Of a DNA stretch of 64,000 nt, positions 20,637 through 29,201 are shown one piece after another. Numbering within the stretch: position 1 is the stretch's first letter; every line of letters begins with the position of its first letter. The notes under the pieces are model-generated. The model searched no databases. It worked only from the letters and a program-made list of their open reading frames with translations, and was not told the origin of the DNA. The DNA comes from Oscillospiraceae bacterium (GTDB lineage Bacteria > Bacillota > Clostridia > Oscillospirales > Ruminococcaceae), in assembly GCA_009781425.1 (NCBI GenBank), contig WQYC01000007.1:1-64000 (forward strand), written 5' to 3'. Position numbers and translations under genes: made by a program.

Positions 20637-20658
20637 GCGGCGGGATAAATCCCGCCGC
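20637..20658. terminator. hairpin GCGGCGGGATAAATCCCGCCGC between convergent genes
   Basis: 9-bp perfect arms; flanked by A-run on one side only. Confidence 0.55.
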
Positions 20659-20680
20659 TGTATTTCTGTTAATTCTTATA

Positions 20681-21487
20681 TTATTCGTCAATACTAATTT
20701 TTTTGGTTATCGGAAAATAAACACCATTGTAATCGTAAATAAATGAATTATCAATTGTTTCATTTATACAATCATTTAAAGAAAATAATCGGCGTGTCGT
20801 TTGCGTTTCATTATTATAATTAATTTCAATTAATTCTTCTTTTGTTTCTCTCGAAATTTTTCGCTCCTCAATATCCTTAATTTCATTTTGCCCTGTTGTA
20901 AACCATTCTTTTTCTATTTTACCGTTTTCATCAATAGTTACAATAATACTCATGTCCGTAATATAACCGCCGATGTCTGATTTTTCAATATAATAGTTTT
21001 CATACCGCCTTAACTCGTTAAATGAATCCGGATTCAACATTTTAGATAATTCATACATTAAAGTGTAAAAATATTCGTCACTTTGCTCCATTTTCTCTAT
21101 TATATTCGGGTGAATATTAATAACCACACCATTTTGTTTTGATATATCACGCCAACGTGATTGTGTTATATCAGAAATATCTGCTGGTATTTTATCGGGT
21201 AACTCAATAGATGAAAGGTTGTTAATATTAATGTCATTTTTGAACAACAGAGATTTAGGGAAATCGGAACGATTATATCCTTGAACTGTGCTTAAATCAT
21301 GTTCGTGAAAATAAATAGTATTAAACATTTCACCGTAATGCGAAATTAATCTATCATAATTGCTCGTCAAATTTTTTAGTGATTCGGATAAAACATCTGA
21401 AAAGGTTATTACGTCATCTTTAATCTCGGCATATGTTTGTGGCTTCAAGGAAAACCCTGTGCTGTCACTTAACGGATTAATAAACAT
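20681..21487 (-). CDS. uncharacterised 268-aa protein
   Basis: own strong promoter and SD GAAGGAG; no family recognised. Confidence 0.65.
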   Translation of the reverse strand: MFINPLSDSTGFSLKPQTYAEIKDDVITFSDVLSESLKNLTSNYDRLISHYGEMFNTIYFHEHDLSTVQGYNRSDFPKSLLFKNDININNLSSIELPDKIPADISDITQSRWRDISKQNGVVINIHPNIIEKMEQSDEYFYTLMYELSKMLNPDSFNELRRYENYYIEKSDIGGYITDMSIIVTIDENGKIEKEWFTTGQNEIKDIEERKISRETKEELIEINYNNETQTTRRLFSLNDCINETIDNSFIYDYNGVYFPITKKISIDE

Positions 21488-21524
21488 AATTACTCCTTCA
21501 ATGATAATGTTCTATTACACAGCC

Positions 21525-21553
21525 ATTATAGCATAAACTGCCAAAAAAGTCAA
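21525..21553 (-). promoter_or_regulatory. sigma-A-like promoter of the 20681-21487 gene
   Basis: minus strand TTGACT-N17-TATAAT; the -35 overlaps the HAD-fusion stop codon. Confidence 0.75.
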
Positions 21554-23082
21554 CCGCAAACAGAATAAATAAACTCATTCGATTTTTTGCCGACCTTGCG
21601 AATGACCGACATATATTCGAGAATCTCGATAATTATTTTATCCTTGCAGATTTTTGAGAGCTTTTTAAATTCCTTTACTGTGAAAGTTTCGGGCAGATTC
21701 TCCGACAGAAACAGGCGGTAATCCGCACTGCTATTCAAATAAACCTCCGAAAGAAGCCCGAGCGGCTTCTTTGTTTTTTTGTTGATTCGCTCGATTTCGA
21801 GCCCTGCAATGCAAATCGTGAGGTTCGGGTGGGTCAAAAATCCCTTGATTCGATATAATTCGAGAAAAAATTCCGTCATGCTTTTATTATTACGGACAGG
21901 CGATTTTTTAATCAGCTCGCCTGTAGTTTCATCAACTGCGATGTTATGAACGCGCTGTTCATGCGGGTAAACGACAGTAACATGGCTCGCTTCCAAAAAC
22001 ACGTTTAGTTTATTTTTCAACTTGTCCCAACCCGCTGTCTGAATCTCGTAAATGCCGTTCTCGCCTGCAACATCTGCATAATATTGCCCGATTTTGGCTT
22101 CACGGTCGGAGTCGGAGGAGAAGTAGTGCTTTAAAGCGGCGTGAATTGGTTTTTCGTTTAATGTACCAATACCGTCATTCGGGTGGGTATGGAAACCCGC
22201 CCCTACAGCCGCGATGAATCGCGCCGTGTCGGGTTCTTTGTTCACAGGCGGCGTATAATCCCAAATTTTCGCAGTTTGCTGTTCCATGAACACAGGCACG
22301 CCCATAGCCTCGTTACTGCCGATAATGCCTGTAGCAATCGCTTTTAATTCGTCAACGGCGTTTTCAACCGCGTAACACTCGTCAGAAACCTCAAACATAG
22401 GAATATCGTTCAGATTATCGCCGAAAGCGATGATTTTATCCGCGCCGACAAGCTCTTTCAGCTTCAAAGCCGCAGTAGCCTTTGAAACGCCCGCGCACCA
22501 CGCTTCATAAAAGCGCAGATTCTTCGCGTAAGTATCCATGTATGTAACTGAGCTGAAGCCGTTATCGCCGCTGAAAACCGCATTAAGAGAGGAAATTTCG
22601 CTTTCGGGGTTCAGAAAAGTTATATAGCAGATTTCCCCCTCGAAAAGCTCGTCATAATCATCGCAGGCGTGGCGAAAAGGGTCGTCCTTGCGGGTGTCGT
22701 TGAAGCTCTGAACGGCTTTATGACTGCGTTTGAGGAAGCTGACCCGCTCAACGCCGTTGATATGGGCATAGACAATCGGGGTTTCATTATTCTCGATTAT
22801 AAAGCTCTTCGCCGCTTCAATACCGCGCTCGGGGATATACTCGGTTGAAATCCGCTCACCTGTCTTCGGGTCAGCTAAAATCACGCCGTTCATGGTTATG
22901 AGCGGTATGTTCATTGCGACTTCCTGCATAATTTGCCCCGCGGTCTGAAACCGCCGCGCCGTTGCATAGGAAAACAGAACACCGCCGCTTATCATGCGGT
23001 TAAGCATTTCAGCGGCGCGGGGCTTCAGGTTCGCGGCATAATTTAACAAAGTGCCGTCAAGGTCGGTTAAAAATAAAGTCAT
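21550..23082 (-). CDS. Cof-type HAD phosphatase fused to a C-terminal uncharacterised domain
   Basis: LFLTDLDGTLLN and FGDNLNDIPMFE (HAD); C-terminal part GIGTLNEKPIHAALKHYF...YYADVAGENGIYEIQT...FLTHPNLTICI resembles a protein otherwise stand-alone in Clostridia. Confidence 0.75.
   Translation of the reverse strand: MTLFLTDLDGTLLNYAANLKPRAAEMLNRMISGGVLFSYATARRFQTAGQIMQEVAMNIPLITMNGVILADPKTGERISTEYIPERGIEAAKSFIIENNETPIVYAHINGVERVSFLKRSHKAVQSFNDTRKDDPFRHACDDYDELFEGEICYITFLNPESEISSLNAVFSGDNGFSSVTYMDTYAKNLRFYEAWCAGVSKATAALKLKELVGADKIIAFGDNLNDIPMFEVSDECYAVENAVDELKAIATGIIGSNEAMGVPVFMEQQTAKIWDYTPPVNKEPDTARFIAAVGAGFHTHPNDGIGTLNEKPIHAALKHYFSSDSDREAKIGQYYADVAGENGIYEIQTAGWDKLKNKLNVFLEASHVTVVYPHEQRVHNIAVDETTGELIKKSPVRNNKSMTEFFLELYRIKGFLTHPNLTICIAGLEIERINKKTKKPLGLLSEVYLNSSADYRLFLSENLPETFTVKEFKKLSKICKDKIIIEILEYMSVIRKVGKKSNEFIYSVCG
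22181..22206 (-). repeat. GTAG-foot hairpin element I, inside the HAD-fusion linker
   Basis: minus strand GTAG-GGGCGGGT-TTCCAT-ACCCACCC-G; preceded by a degenerate hairpin GGCGCGA-TTCA-TCGCGGC. Confidence 0.8.
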
Positions 23083-23954
23083 GATTCTATGCTTATCCAC
23101 ATAGCAGGACGAACGCCGCTTAGGCTTGCTCTGCCAACAGCAAAACCGCAAACATCTATATATCCTTCTTCGCTTATTGCCGCACCTCCGCCGCTTAAAC
23201 GAGCAGGCGTTCTAAGCCACCACTTTTGCGCTTCGCCGTTATAGTCATATGCTATGCGTGCCGAATTATATTCATCATCTATTTCTATATCCCGTTCGTC
23301 GTCAAACCACCACTCAGTGGTCGGAAAGCCCTCGTTTTCAACCACCATCGGTTCATCTAACAAATTGTAATACAACTGCCCGCTATCACCGAAATACTGC
23401 AAAACTTCATCAAGACTAAGTAGAAAAATATAATTCTCGGTATCATTCTCGCTCAGCGCAACTAACCACGGATTATCGGGATTATCGTTAGTCACTCTAA
23501 CTATTTTTTCTCTGTCGCTTTCATTGAAGCTGTTGTAGAATTCATCGTTTAAATATGCACGCAGGTCACTTTCTTCCCAACCGACAGAAATATACATTTC
23601 ATATTCATGACTGAACGCACGCATTTCTATTATATTTTCCGTAATTATCAACGCTTTGCCGTCCTGCACGTCAAGTATAAGCCAGTCATAATCACCGAAA
23701 GGTATGATGTTTCCGACTTCGATTGAAATTTCAACGGGTTCTTCGGGCGTTTCGGGGTCTTCGTGTGTTTCGGGTTCATCAGGCGGGACGACAGAGTCGT
23801 CGTCCCCTACATCAGGCAGTTCGATTTCAACAGTCGGGAAGGACTCCGCTGTCGGGCGGGGGTCGGGGATTTGCTCGGTCTCGGGCTCGCTTCCGCAGGC
23901 GGCGAGGGTAAAAACAAGCGATAATATAAGTACAACAGAAACTAATTTTTTCAT
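23079..23954 (-). CDS. secreted lipoprotein with C-terminal DUF6273-like domain
   Basis: lipobox LVFTLAACG; FGDYDWLILDVQDGKALIITENI...WWLRTPA. Confidence 0.7.
   Translation of the reverse strand: MKKLVSVVLILSLVFTLAACGSEPETEQIPDPRPTAESFPTVEIELPDVGDDDSVVPPDEPETHEDPETPEEPVEISIEVGNIIPFGDYDWLILDVQDGKALIITENIIEMRAFSHEYEMYISVGWEESDLRAYLNDEFYNSFNESDREKIVRVTNDNPDNPWLVALSENDTENYIFLLSLDEVLQYFGDSGQLYYNLLDEPMVVENEGFPTTEWWFDDERDIEIDDEYNSARIAYDYNGEAQKWWLRTPARLSGGGAAISEEGYIDVCGFAVGRASLSGVRPAMWISIES
23784..23810 (-). repeat. GTAG-foot hairpin element J, inside the lipoprotein CDS
   Basis: minus strand GTAG-GGGACGAC-GACTCT-GTCGTCCC-G. Confidence 0.88.
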
Positions 23955-24004
23955 ATGAATTTACCTCTATGAAATTATTTATTGAGATAATTATAACACA
24001 CTTC

Positions 24005-24033
24005 TTGACTTCCTGTCAAACTTGTGATATAAT
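24005..24033 (+). promoter_or_regulatory. sigma-A-like promoter of gapA
   Basis: TTGACT-N17-TATAAT. Confidence 0.8.
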
Positions 24034-24074
24034 TATTTTGTAAAATTTATACAAATACAGGAGGAATTTCACAA

Positions 24075-25088
24075 ATGGCAGTAAAAGTAGCAATTAACGG
24101 TTTCGGACGTATCGGGAGACTTGCGTTCAGACAAATGTTCAAGGCTCCGGGTTATGAAATCGTGGCAATCAACGACCTCACTTCCCCGAAAATGCTCGCG
24201 CACCTCTTAAAGTACGACTCGGCGCAGGGCCCTTACAAAGGCTTCAAAGTCGAAGCGGGCGACGATTCTATTACCGTTGACGGCGTAAATATGAAGATTT
24301 ACGCAGAGCGCAACGCGGCTGATTTACCTTGGAAAGCACTCGGCGTTGACATGGTTTTGGAGTGCACAGGCTTCTACGTAAGCAAGGAAAAATCGCAGGC
24401 GCATATTGATGCGGGCGCGAAAAAAGTTATAATCTCGGCTCCGGCGGGCGATGACCTCCCGACAGTCGTTTTCGGCGTAAACGAAAATATACTCAAAGCA
24501 AGCGATACCATCATTTCTGCAGCTTCCTGCACAACCAACTGCCTCGCTCCTATGGCGAAGGCTCTGAATGACTATGCGCCGATTCAGTCGGGCATTATGT
24601 CCACTATTCACGCATACACAGGCGACCAGATGACTCTCGACGGCCCTCACCCGAAAGGCGACCTCAGAAGAGCACGCGCGGCGGCGGCTAACATCGTGCC
24701 TAACTCGACAGGCGCGGCGAAGGCTATCGGTCTTGTTGTTCCCGAGCTCAATGGTAAGCTCATCGGCTCTGCACAGCGCGTTCCTGTTATCACAGGTTCT
24801 TCGACAATTCTCGTTGCTGTAGTTAAAGGCAAAGACGTAACCAAAGACGGCATCAACGCCGCTATGAAAGCCGCCGCTAACGACAGCTTTGAATACAACA
24901 CCGATGAAATCGTTTCTTCTGACGTAATCGGCTCGCTTGCAGGCTCGATTTTCGATGCTACCCAGACTATGGTTAATAAAGTCGGCGATGACCTGTATCA
25001 GGTTCAGGTTGTTTCGTGGTACGATAACGAGAATTCCTACACCAGCAACATGGTTAGGACTATTAAGTATTTTGCGGATTTAAAGTAG
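24075..25088 (+). CDS. gapA: glyceraldehyde-3-phosphate dehydrogenase
   Basis: [42 protein letters not shown]. Confidence 0.97.
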   Translation: MAVKVAINGFGRIGRLAFRQMFKAPGYEIVAINDLTSPKMLAHLLKYDSAQGPYKGFKVEAGDDSITVDGVNMKIYAERNAADLPWKALGVDMVLECTGFYVSKEKSQAHIDAGAKKVIISAPAGDDLPTVVFGVNENILKASDTIISAASCTTNCLAPMAKALNDYAPIQSGIMSTIHAYTGDQMTLDGPHPKGDLRRARAAAANIVPNSTGAAKAIGLVVPELNGKLIGSAQRVPVITGSSTILVAVVKGKDVTKDGINAAMKAAANDSFEYNTDEIVSSDVIGSLAGSIFDATQTMVNKVGDDLYQVQVVSWYDNENSYTSNMVRTIKYFADLK

Positions 25089-25116
25089 GTTTAAAGCTCA
25101 TTGAGCGCAACCTAAT

Positions 25117-25146
25117 GCGACGCCGTGAAAACGGCGTCGTTTTTTT
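25117..25146 (+). terminator. Rho-independent terminator of gapA
   Basis: GCGACGCCGTGAAAACGGCGTCGTTTTTTT. Confidence 0.93.
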
Positions 25147-25148
25147 AT

Positions 25149-25232
25149 GTAGGGAACGGATTCATCCGTTCCGCGAGAAATATCGGAACGCATGGCGGTT
25201 TCCGAAGAAAACGCCGAAATGCAGTTCCCTAC
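25149..25232. repeat. GTAG-foot hairpin element E (asymmetric doublet)
   Basis: GTAGGGAACGGATTCATCCGTTCC left half identical to B; right half ends GTTCCCTAC and folds with GGAACGCAT. Confidence 0.8.
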
Positions 25233-25246
25233 AGAAAGGATTTATT

Positions 25247-25798
25247 ATGAAAACATTAGAAACAGAAAGGCTGATTCTGCGGGATTGGCAGGAGTCGGAT
25301 TTAGATGATTTTTACGAATACGCCAAGGTCGAGGGTGTCGGAGAAATGGCGGGGTGGCGGCATCACGAGAGCAAGGAGGAGTCTAAAAATATATTAGACG
25401 CCTTTATTCGTGAGGCCGATAACTATGCAATCGTCTTGAAGGAGAAAAATAAAGTCATAGGCTCTTTGGGTATACATAACAGAATCGAGCCCGATTATAA
25501 AGCGGAAATCCAAAGAGAAATAGGGTATGTTTTATCTAAGGATTACTGGGGGAACGGATATGTTCCCGAAGCGGTCAAGGCGGCGATTAAATACGCATTT
25601 GAGGAGCTGAACGCAGATGTCCTGTGGTGCGGGCACTTTTTAGATAATACGCAATCGCAGAGAGTAATTGAAAAATGCGGGTTTAAGTATTATAAAAACC
25701 ATGTTAAAGAATCAAAGGCTCTCGGTAAAATTTTTAATTGCAGGAAATATGTTATAACAAAGGAGGATTATTATGAAATTATTATTAATAATCGGTAA
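25247..25798 (+). CDS. GNAT (RimJ/RimL-like) acetyltransferase
   Basis: LETERLILRDWQESDLDDFYEYA; start after GAAAGGA SD. Confidence 0.88.
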   Translation: MKTLETERLILRDWQESDLDDFYEYAKVEGVGEMAGWRHHESKEESKNILDAFIREADNYAIVLKEKNKVIGSLGIHNRIEPDYKAEIQREIGYVLSKDYWGNGYVPEAVKAAIKYAFEELNADVLWCGHFLDNTQSQRVIEKCGFKYYKNHVKESKALGKIFNCRKYVITKEDYYEIIINNR

Positions 25799-26342
25799 CG
25801 GCGCAGTCGGGAAAATGACAGTAGGGCAGGAGCTTATGAAAATCACAAACCTGCGCTTGTTTCACAACCACATGACAATTGAGCCCGTACTTGAGGTTTT
25901 CGGCTATTTAGATTTTAATATTGTTCAAAGACTCAGAAAAGTTTTTCTTGAAGAATTCGCCAAGTCAGAAAACTACGGCATGATTATGACGCTTATGTGG
26001 GCTTTTGATGACCCGACAGATTGGAATTCTGTCAATGAGAAAGTTAATATCTTTCGTGAAATTAACGCTGATATTTATATCGCGGAACTTACAGCACCGC
26101 AAGAAATCAGATTACAGCGCAATATAACCGAAAACAGACTAAAGCACAAAGCGTCAAAACGAAACATCGAGCGGTCAAACGGCTGGATTATTGAGCATGA
26201 TGAAAAACACCGCCTTGAAAGCCATGACGGCGAAATAGTTTCGGGTATGAACATACCGCCCGAAAGGTACATTAAAATCGACAATTCCGACTTGCCGCCC
26301 GAAGAAGCCGCAAAAATTATAAAAGAACGCTTTTCCTTGTGA
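25773..26342 (+). CDS. P-loop AAA/shikimate-kinase-like protein
   Basis: Walker A-like GNGAVGKMTVGQ. Confidence 0.7.
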   Translation: MKLLLIIGNGAVGKMTVGQELMKITNLRLFHNHMTIEPVLEVFGYLDFNIVQRLRKVFLEEFAKSENYGMIMTLMWAFDDPTDWNSVNEKVNIFREINADIYIAELTAPQEIRLQRNITENRLKHKASKRNIERSNGWIIEHDEKHRLESHDGEIVSGMNIPPERYIKIDNSDLPPEEAAKIIKERFSL

Positions 26343-26348
26343 TTTTTC

Positions 26349-26377
26349 TTGACATTGTTCTTTAAATGCGATATAAT
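26349..26377 (+). promoter_or_regulatory. sigma-A-like promoter directly abutting dusB ATG
   Basis: TTGACA-N17-TATAAT then GAAATA-ATG. Confidence 0.75.
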
Positions 26378-26383
26378 GAAATA

Positions 26384-27370
26384 ATGGACTACCTATATAT
26401 CGGCAACGTGAAAATTGAAAAGACTGCCGTTCTTGCGCCAATGGCGGGTGTTTGTGACTACGCGCAACGGGTTTTATGCCGTGAAAACGGCGCGGCGCTT
26501 GTGTTCGGCGAGATGGCAAGCTCTGCAGGACTCGCTTACGGCGATAAGAAAACGCCTAAGCTTCTTGCTTCGGGCGAGAGCGAAAAGCCCTTCGCGGCGC
26601 AGATTTTCGGGAATCGCCCTGACTTCATGGCGCAGGCGACGGAAATTGCACAGGATTTTAAACCCGACATAATCGACATAAACTCCGGCTGTCCGATGCC
26701 TAAGATTACAGGCGGCGGCGCGGGCAGCGCGCTCCTGCGGACACCGAAGCTGCTCGGCGAAATAGTACAAGCTGTAGTTAAGGCGAGTAAAATCCCCGTG
26801 ACCGTGAAAATCCGCACTGGCTGGGACGAAAATAGTATAAACGTTGCGGAAATTGCAAAAATATGTGAAGCGAGCGGCGCAAGTGCAATCACGGTTCACG
26901 CGCGGACACGCGAGCAGTTCTACAGCGGAGCTGCCGACTGGAGCAGAATCGCCGAGGTAAAAAAAGCAGTCAAAATCCCTGTAATAGGCAACGGCGATGT
27001 TACGAGCGCGGAAAAGTGCAAGCAGATGTATGAGCAGACAGGCTGTGACTTAGTAATGATTGGCAGGGCGGCATGGGGCGCACCGTGGATTTTCCGAGGA
27101 ATTGGCGGTACGTCGGGGACAAACGGTACGTCGGGGACGCCGTACCCTACATTGGACGAACGCCTTGAAATAATGACGCGGCATATTGAGCTTTTAATCA
27201 GCGACAAAGGTGAGCAGGTCGCCATGAAGCAGGCGCGCGCTCACGTTGCAAAATACCTACGCGGCTTGCGCGGTGCGGCGGCTTTTCGGAATATGTGTGC
27301 GAACCTTTCGACCCGTGAAGATTTTTTGATTCTTACAGAAAAGATAAAAAGTAATTATGAAGAAAACTAA
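26384..27370 (+). CDS. dusB: tRNA-dihydrouridine synthase
   Basis: VLAPMAGVCDYAQR, DINSGCPMPKITGGGAGSALL, VHARTREQFYSG. Confidence 0.93.
   Translation: MDYLYIGNVKIEKTAVLAPMAGVCDYAQRVLCRENGAALVFGEMASSAGLAYGDKKTPKLLASGESEKPFAAQIFGNRPDFMAQATEIAQDFKPDIIDINSGCPMPKITGGGAGSALLRTPKLLGEIVQAVVKASKIPVTVKIRTGWDENSINVAEIAKICEASGASAITVHARTREQFYSGAADWSRIAEVKKAVKIPVIGNGDVTSAEKCKQMYEQTGCDLVMIGRAAWGAPWIFRGIGGTSGTNGTSGTPYPTLDERLEIMTRHIELLISDKGEQVAMKQARAHVAKYLRGLRGAAAFRNMCANLSTREDFLILTEKIKSNYEEN
27107..27150 (-). repeat. GTAG-foot hairpin element H with a partial second copy, inside dusB
   Basis: minus strand GTAG-GGTACGGC-GTCCCC-GACGTACC-G followed by GTCCCCGACGTACC. Confidence 0.82.
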
Positions 27371-28277
27371 AAAAATATTTATATTATTTATATTACTGAT
27401 TTCGTTGTGTCTGATGTTTTTGAGCGGCTGTGACGATAATGGCGAGGAAGAAATAATAGAACCCGATGAGTTTGTTGAAGATGTTCCCGATGAACCTATG
27501 CCGTTTCCTTTGTTTATCGGCGATGTTGAAATAGAACGCAGTCCCCAAAGAATAGTGAGTCTTTCGCCGTCGCTGACTGAAATTATTTACGAGCTCGGTT
27601 ACGGCAGCAGGCTGACAGGGCGAAGCAGCTACTGCGATTTCCCGCCTGTAGTGCTTGAAGTTCCCGACGCGGGAAGCGGCGCAAATCCCGATATAGATAG
27701 AATCATCTCGCTTTCGCCGTCACTCCTGCTTACGACCTCGCCAATTTCGGCAATGGATATGTTCCGCATGGAACAATCGGGCATTAAGACGCTTTTAATT
27801 CCGGCGAGTGCAAGTCTGAACGACCTGCGTGATACTTACCGCGCGCTCGGGCTTGTATTTGAGGGACTCTTCACGGGGGCAGAAGCCGGGGATAATGCTT
27901 TCTCGGGTATTTCACAAGCTTGCGATAACACGCGCGTAATCAATATCGGTAGGTTCGTTTATATAACCGGTGGTATGAAAGCCGCCACAGGCGACACGCT
28001 TGAAAGCTCGGTGTTCTCCTGCTTCGGCGAGAATGTTGCCGCAAATGCAATAAACTACGACTTTGATTTTGAAGCACTGCTTGAAAATCAGCCCGATGTA
28101 ATTCTGCTTAATGATATATATTCAATCGAGGATTTGCTCGCGAATGAATTTTTTAAAGAACTCGACGCAGTTGCGAGCGGCAGAATAATTCTTATAGATA
28201 ACTCGGCGTTTGAACGCCCGTCGTCGCGCTTAGTGCAGTTGATAGAGGAAATGCTCGCGGATTTCCGCGATTTATAA
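27357..28277 (+). CDS. periplasmic-binding-protein-like lipoprotein (BtuF/TroA superfamily)
   Basis: lipobox LMFLSGCD; PQRIVSLSPSLTEIIYELG. Confidence 0.8.
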   Translation: MKKTKKIFILFILLISLCLMFLSGCDDNGEEEIIEPDEFVEDVPDEPMPFPLFIGDVEIERSPQRIVSLSPSLTEIIYELGYGSRLTGRSSYCDFPPVVLEVPDAGSGANPDIDRIISLSPSLLLTTSPISAMDMFRMEQSGIKTLLIPASASLNDLRDTYRALGLVFEGLFTGAEAGDNAFSGISQACDNTRVINIGRFVYITGGMKAATGDTLESSVFSCFGENVAANAINYDFDFEALLENQPDVILLNDIYSIEDLLANEFFKELDAVASGRIILIDNSAFERPSSRLVQLIEEMLADFRDL

Positions 28278-28306
28278 AACACAGAAAGGTACGAAAAACT
28301 ACGATT

Positions 28307-29191
28307 ATGGCTTTTTTTAATGATATTGTTGACAATATAATAGGCATAATCAGAACAATGGGGATTGTCGATATTCTCGATATTCTTCTGATGTCGTACC
28401 TTGCTTATAAATTATTGAAGCTAATCCGCGAAACGAGAGCGGAGCAGCTTCTGCGCGGAATCATAGCTATATTTTTAATCTTTTTTGTAGTAAGTCAGTT
28501 TGAACTGCGTGTTCTCGGCGTTTTAAGCGAAACATTTTTCAGCATAGCCTTAATGACTGTAATAGTGATGTTTCAGCCCGAGCTTCGGCGGGTTTTTGAA
28601 AAGCTCGGACGTACAAAGGTTATGCAAACCTTTACTTCAATCACCACTGACCCGCGAACCGATATGGGTGCGGCGATTGAACAGATTGTCGGGGCTTGCG
28701 AAAAATTATCGCGTTCAGCGACAGGCGCGATTATCGTCATGGAGCGTCAGACTAAGCTCGGCGAGCAGGCGGACACGGGAGTCGTGCTTAACGCGACTGC
28801 TTCAACTGAATTGCTCGGGAATATTTTCTTTCCAAATTCGCCTATGCATGACGGTGCAGTCATTGTGAGAGAAGGCGTGGTGCTTGCCGCGGGTTGCTTC
28901 TTGCCGAAGCCGCAGAACGAGGAATTTATTTCCAAAGACCTCGGAACGCGCCACAGAGCCGCAATCGGCATGAGTGAAATCAGCGACGCAATTGTTATCG
29001 TTGTTTCGGAGGAGACAGGGATTATTTCAATAGCCGAGAACGGCAGTCTCAAAAGAGGCTTAGACCGTGCAAAGCTTACGCAAATACTGAGCAATAAAAT
29101 TTTATCGGGCACTGAAAACGGCAGTGCAAAAGCAAAGCAGAAGCGCGTTAAAAAGCGCAATAATAAATCAACACAAGAATTGAAAGGCTGA
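28307..29191 (+). CDS. cdaA: diadenylate cyclase CdaA
   Basis: three TM helices then PNSPMHDGAVIV and LGTRHRAAIGMSE (DAC domain). Confidence 0.95.
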   Translation: MAFFNDIVDNIIGIIRTMGIVDILDILLMSYLAYKLLKLIRETRAEQLLRGIIAIFLIFFVVSQFELRVLGVLSETFFSIALMTVIVMFQPELRRVFEKLGRTKVMQTFTSITTDPRTDMGAAIEQIVGACEKLSRSATGAIIVMERQTKLGEQADTGVVLNATASTELLGNIFFPNSPMHDGAVIVREGVVLAAGCFLPKPQNEEFISKDLGTRHRAAIGMSEISDAIVIVVSEETGIISIAENGSLKRGLDRAKLTQILSNKILSGTENGSAKAKQKRVKKRNNKSTQELKG

Positions 29192-29201
29192 GAAAGCTTT
29201 T

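Noticed and set aside
20637-20658. GCGGCGGGATAAATCCCGCCGC as a GTAG element
   Set aside because: No foot and symmetric placement between convergent genes; more likely a 3' hairpin/terminator.
27107-27138. Short direct repeat GGTACGTCGGGGAC x2 as a possible CRISPR-like array
   Set aside because: Only two copies with a 4-nt gap, inside dusB; explained better as a duplicated hairpin element. No CRISPR array or cas genes in the window.
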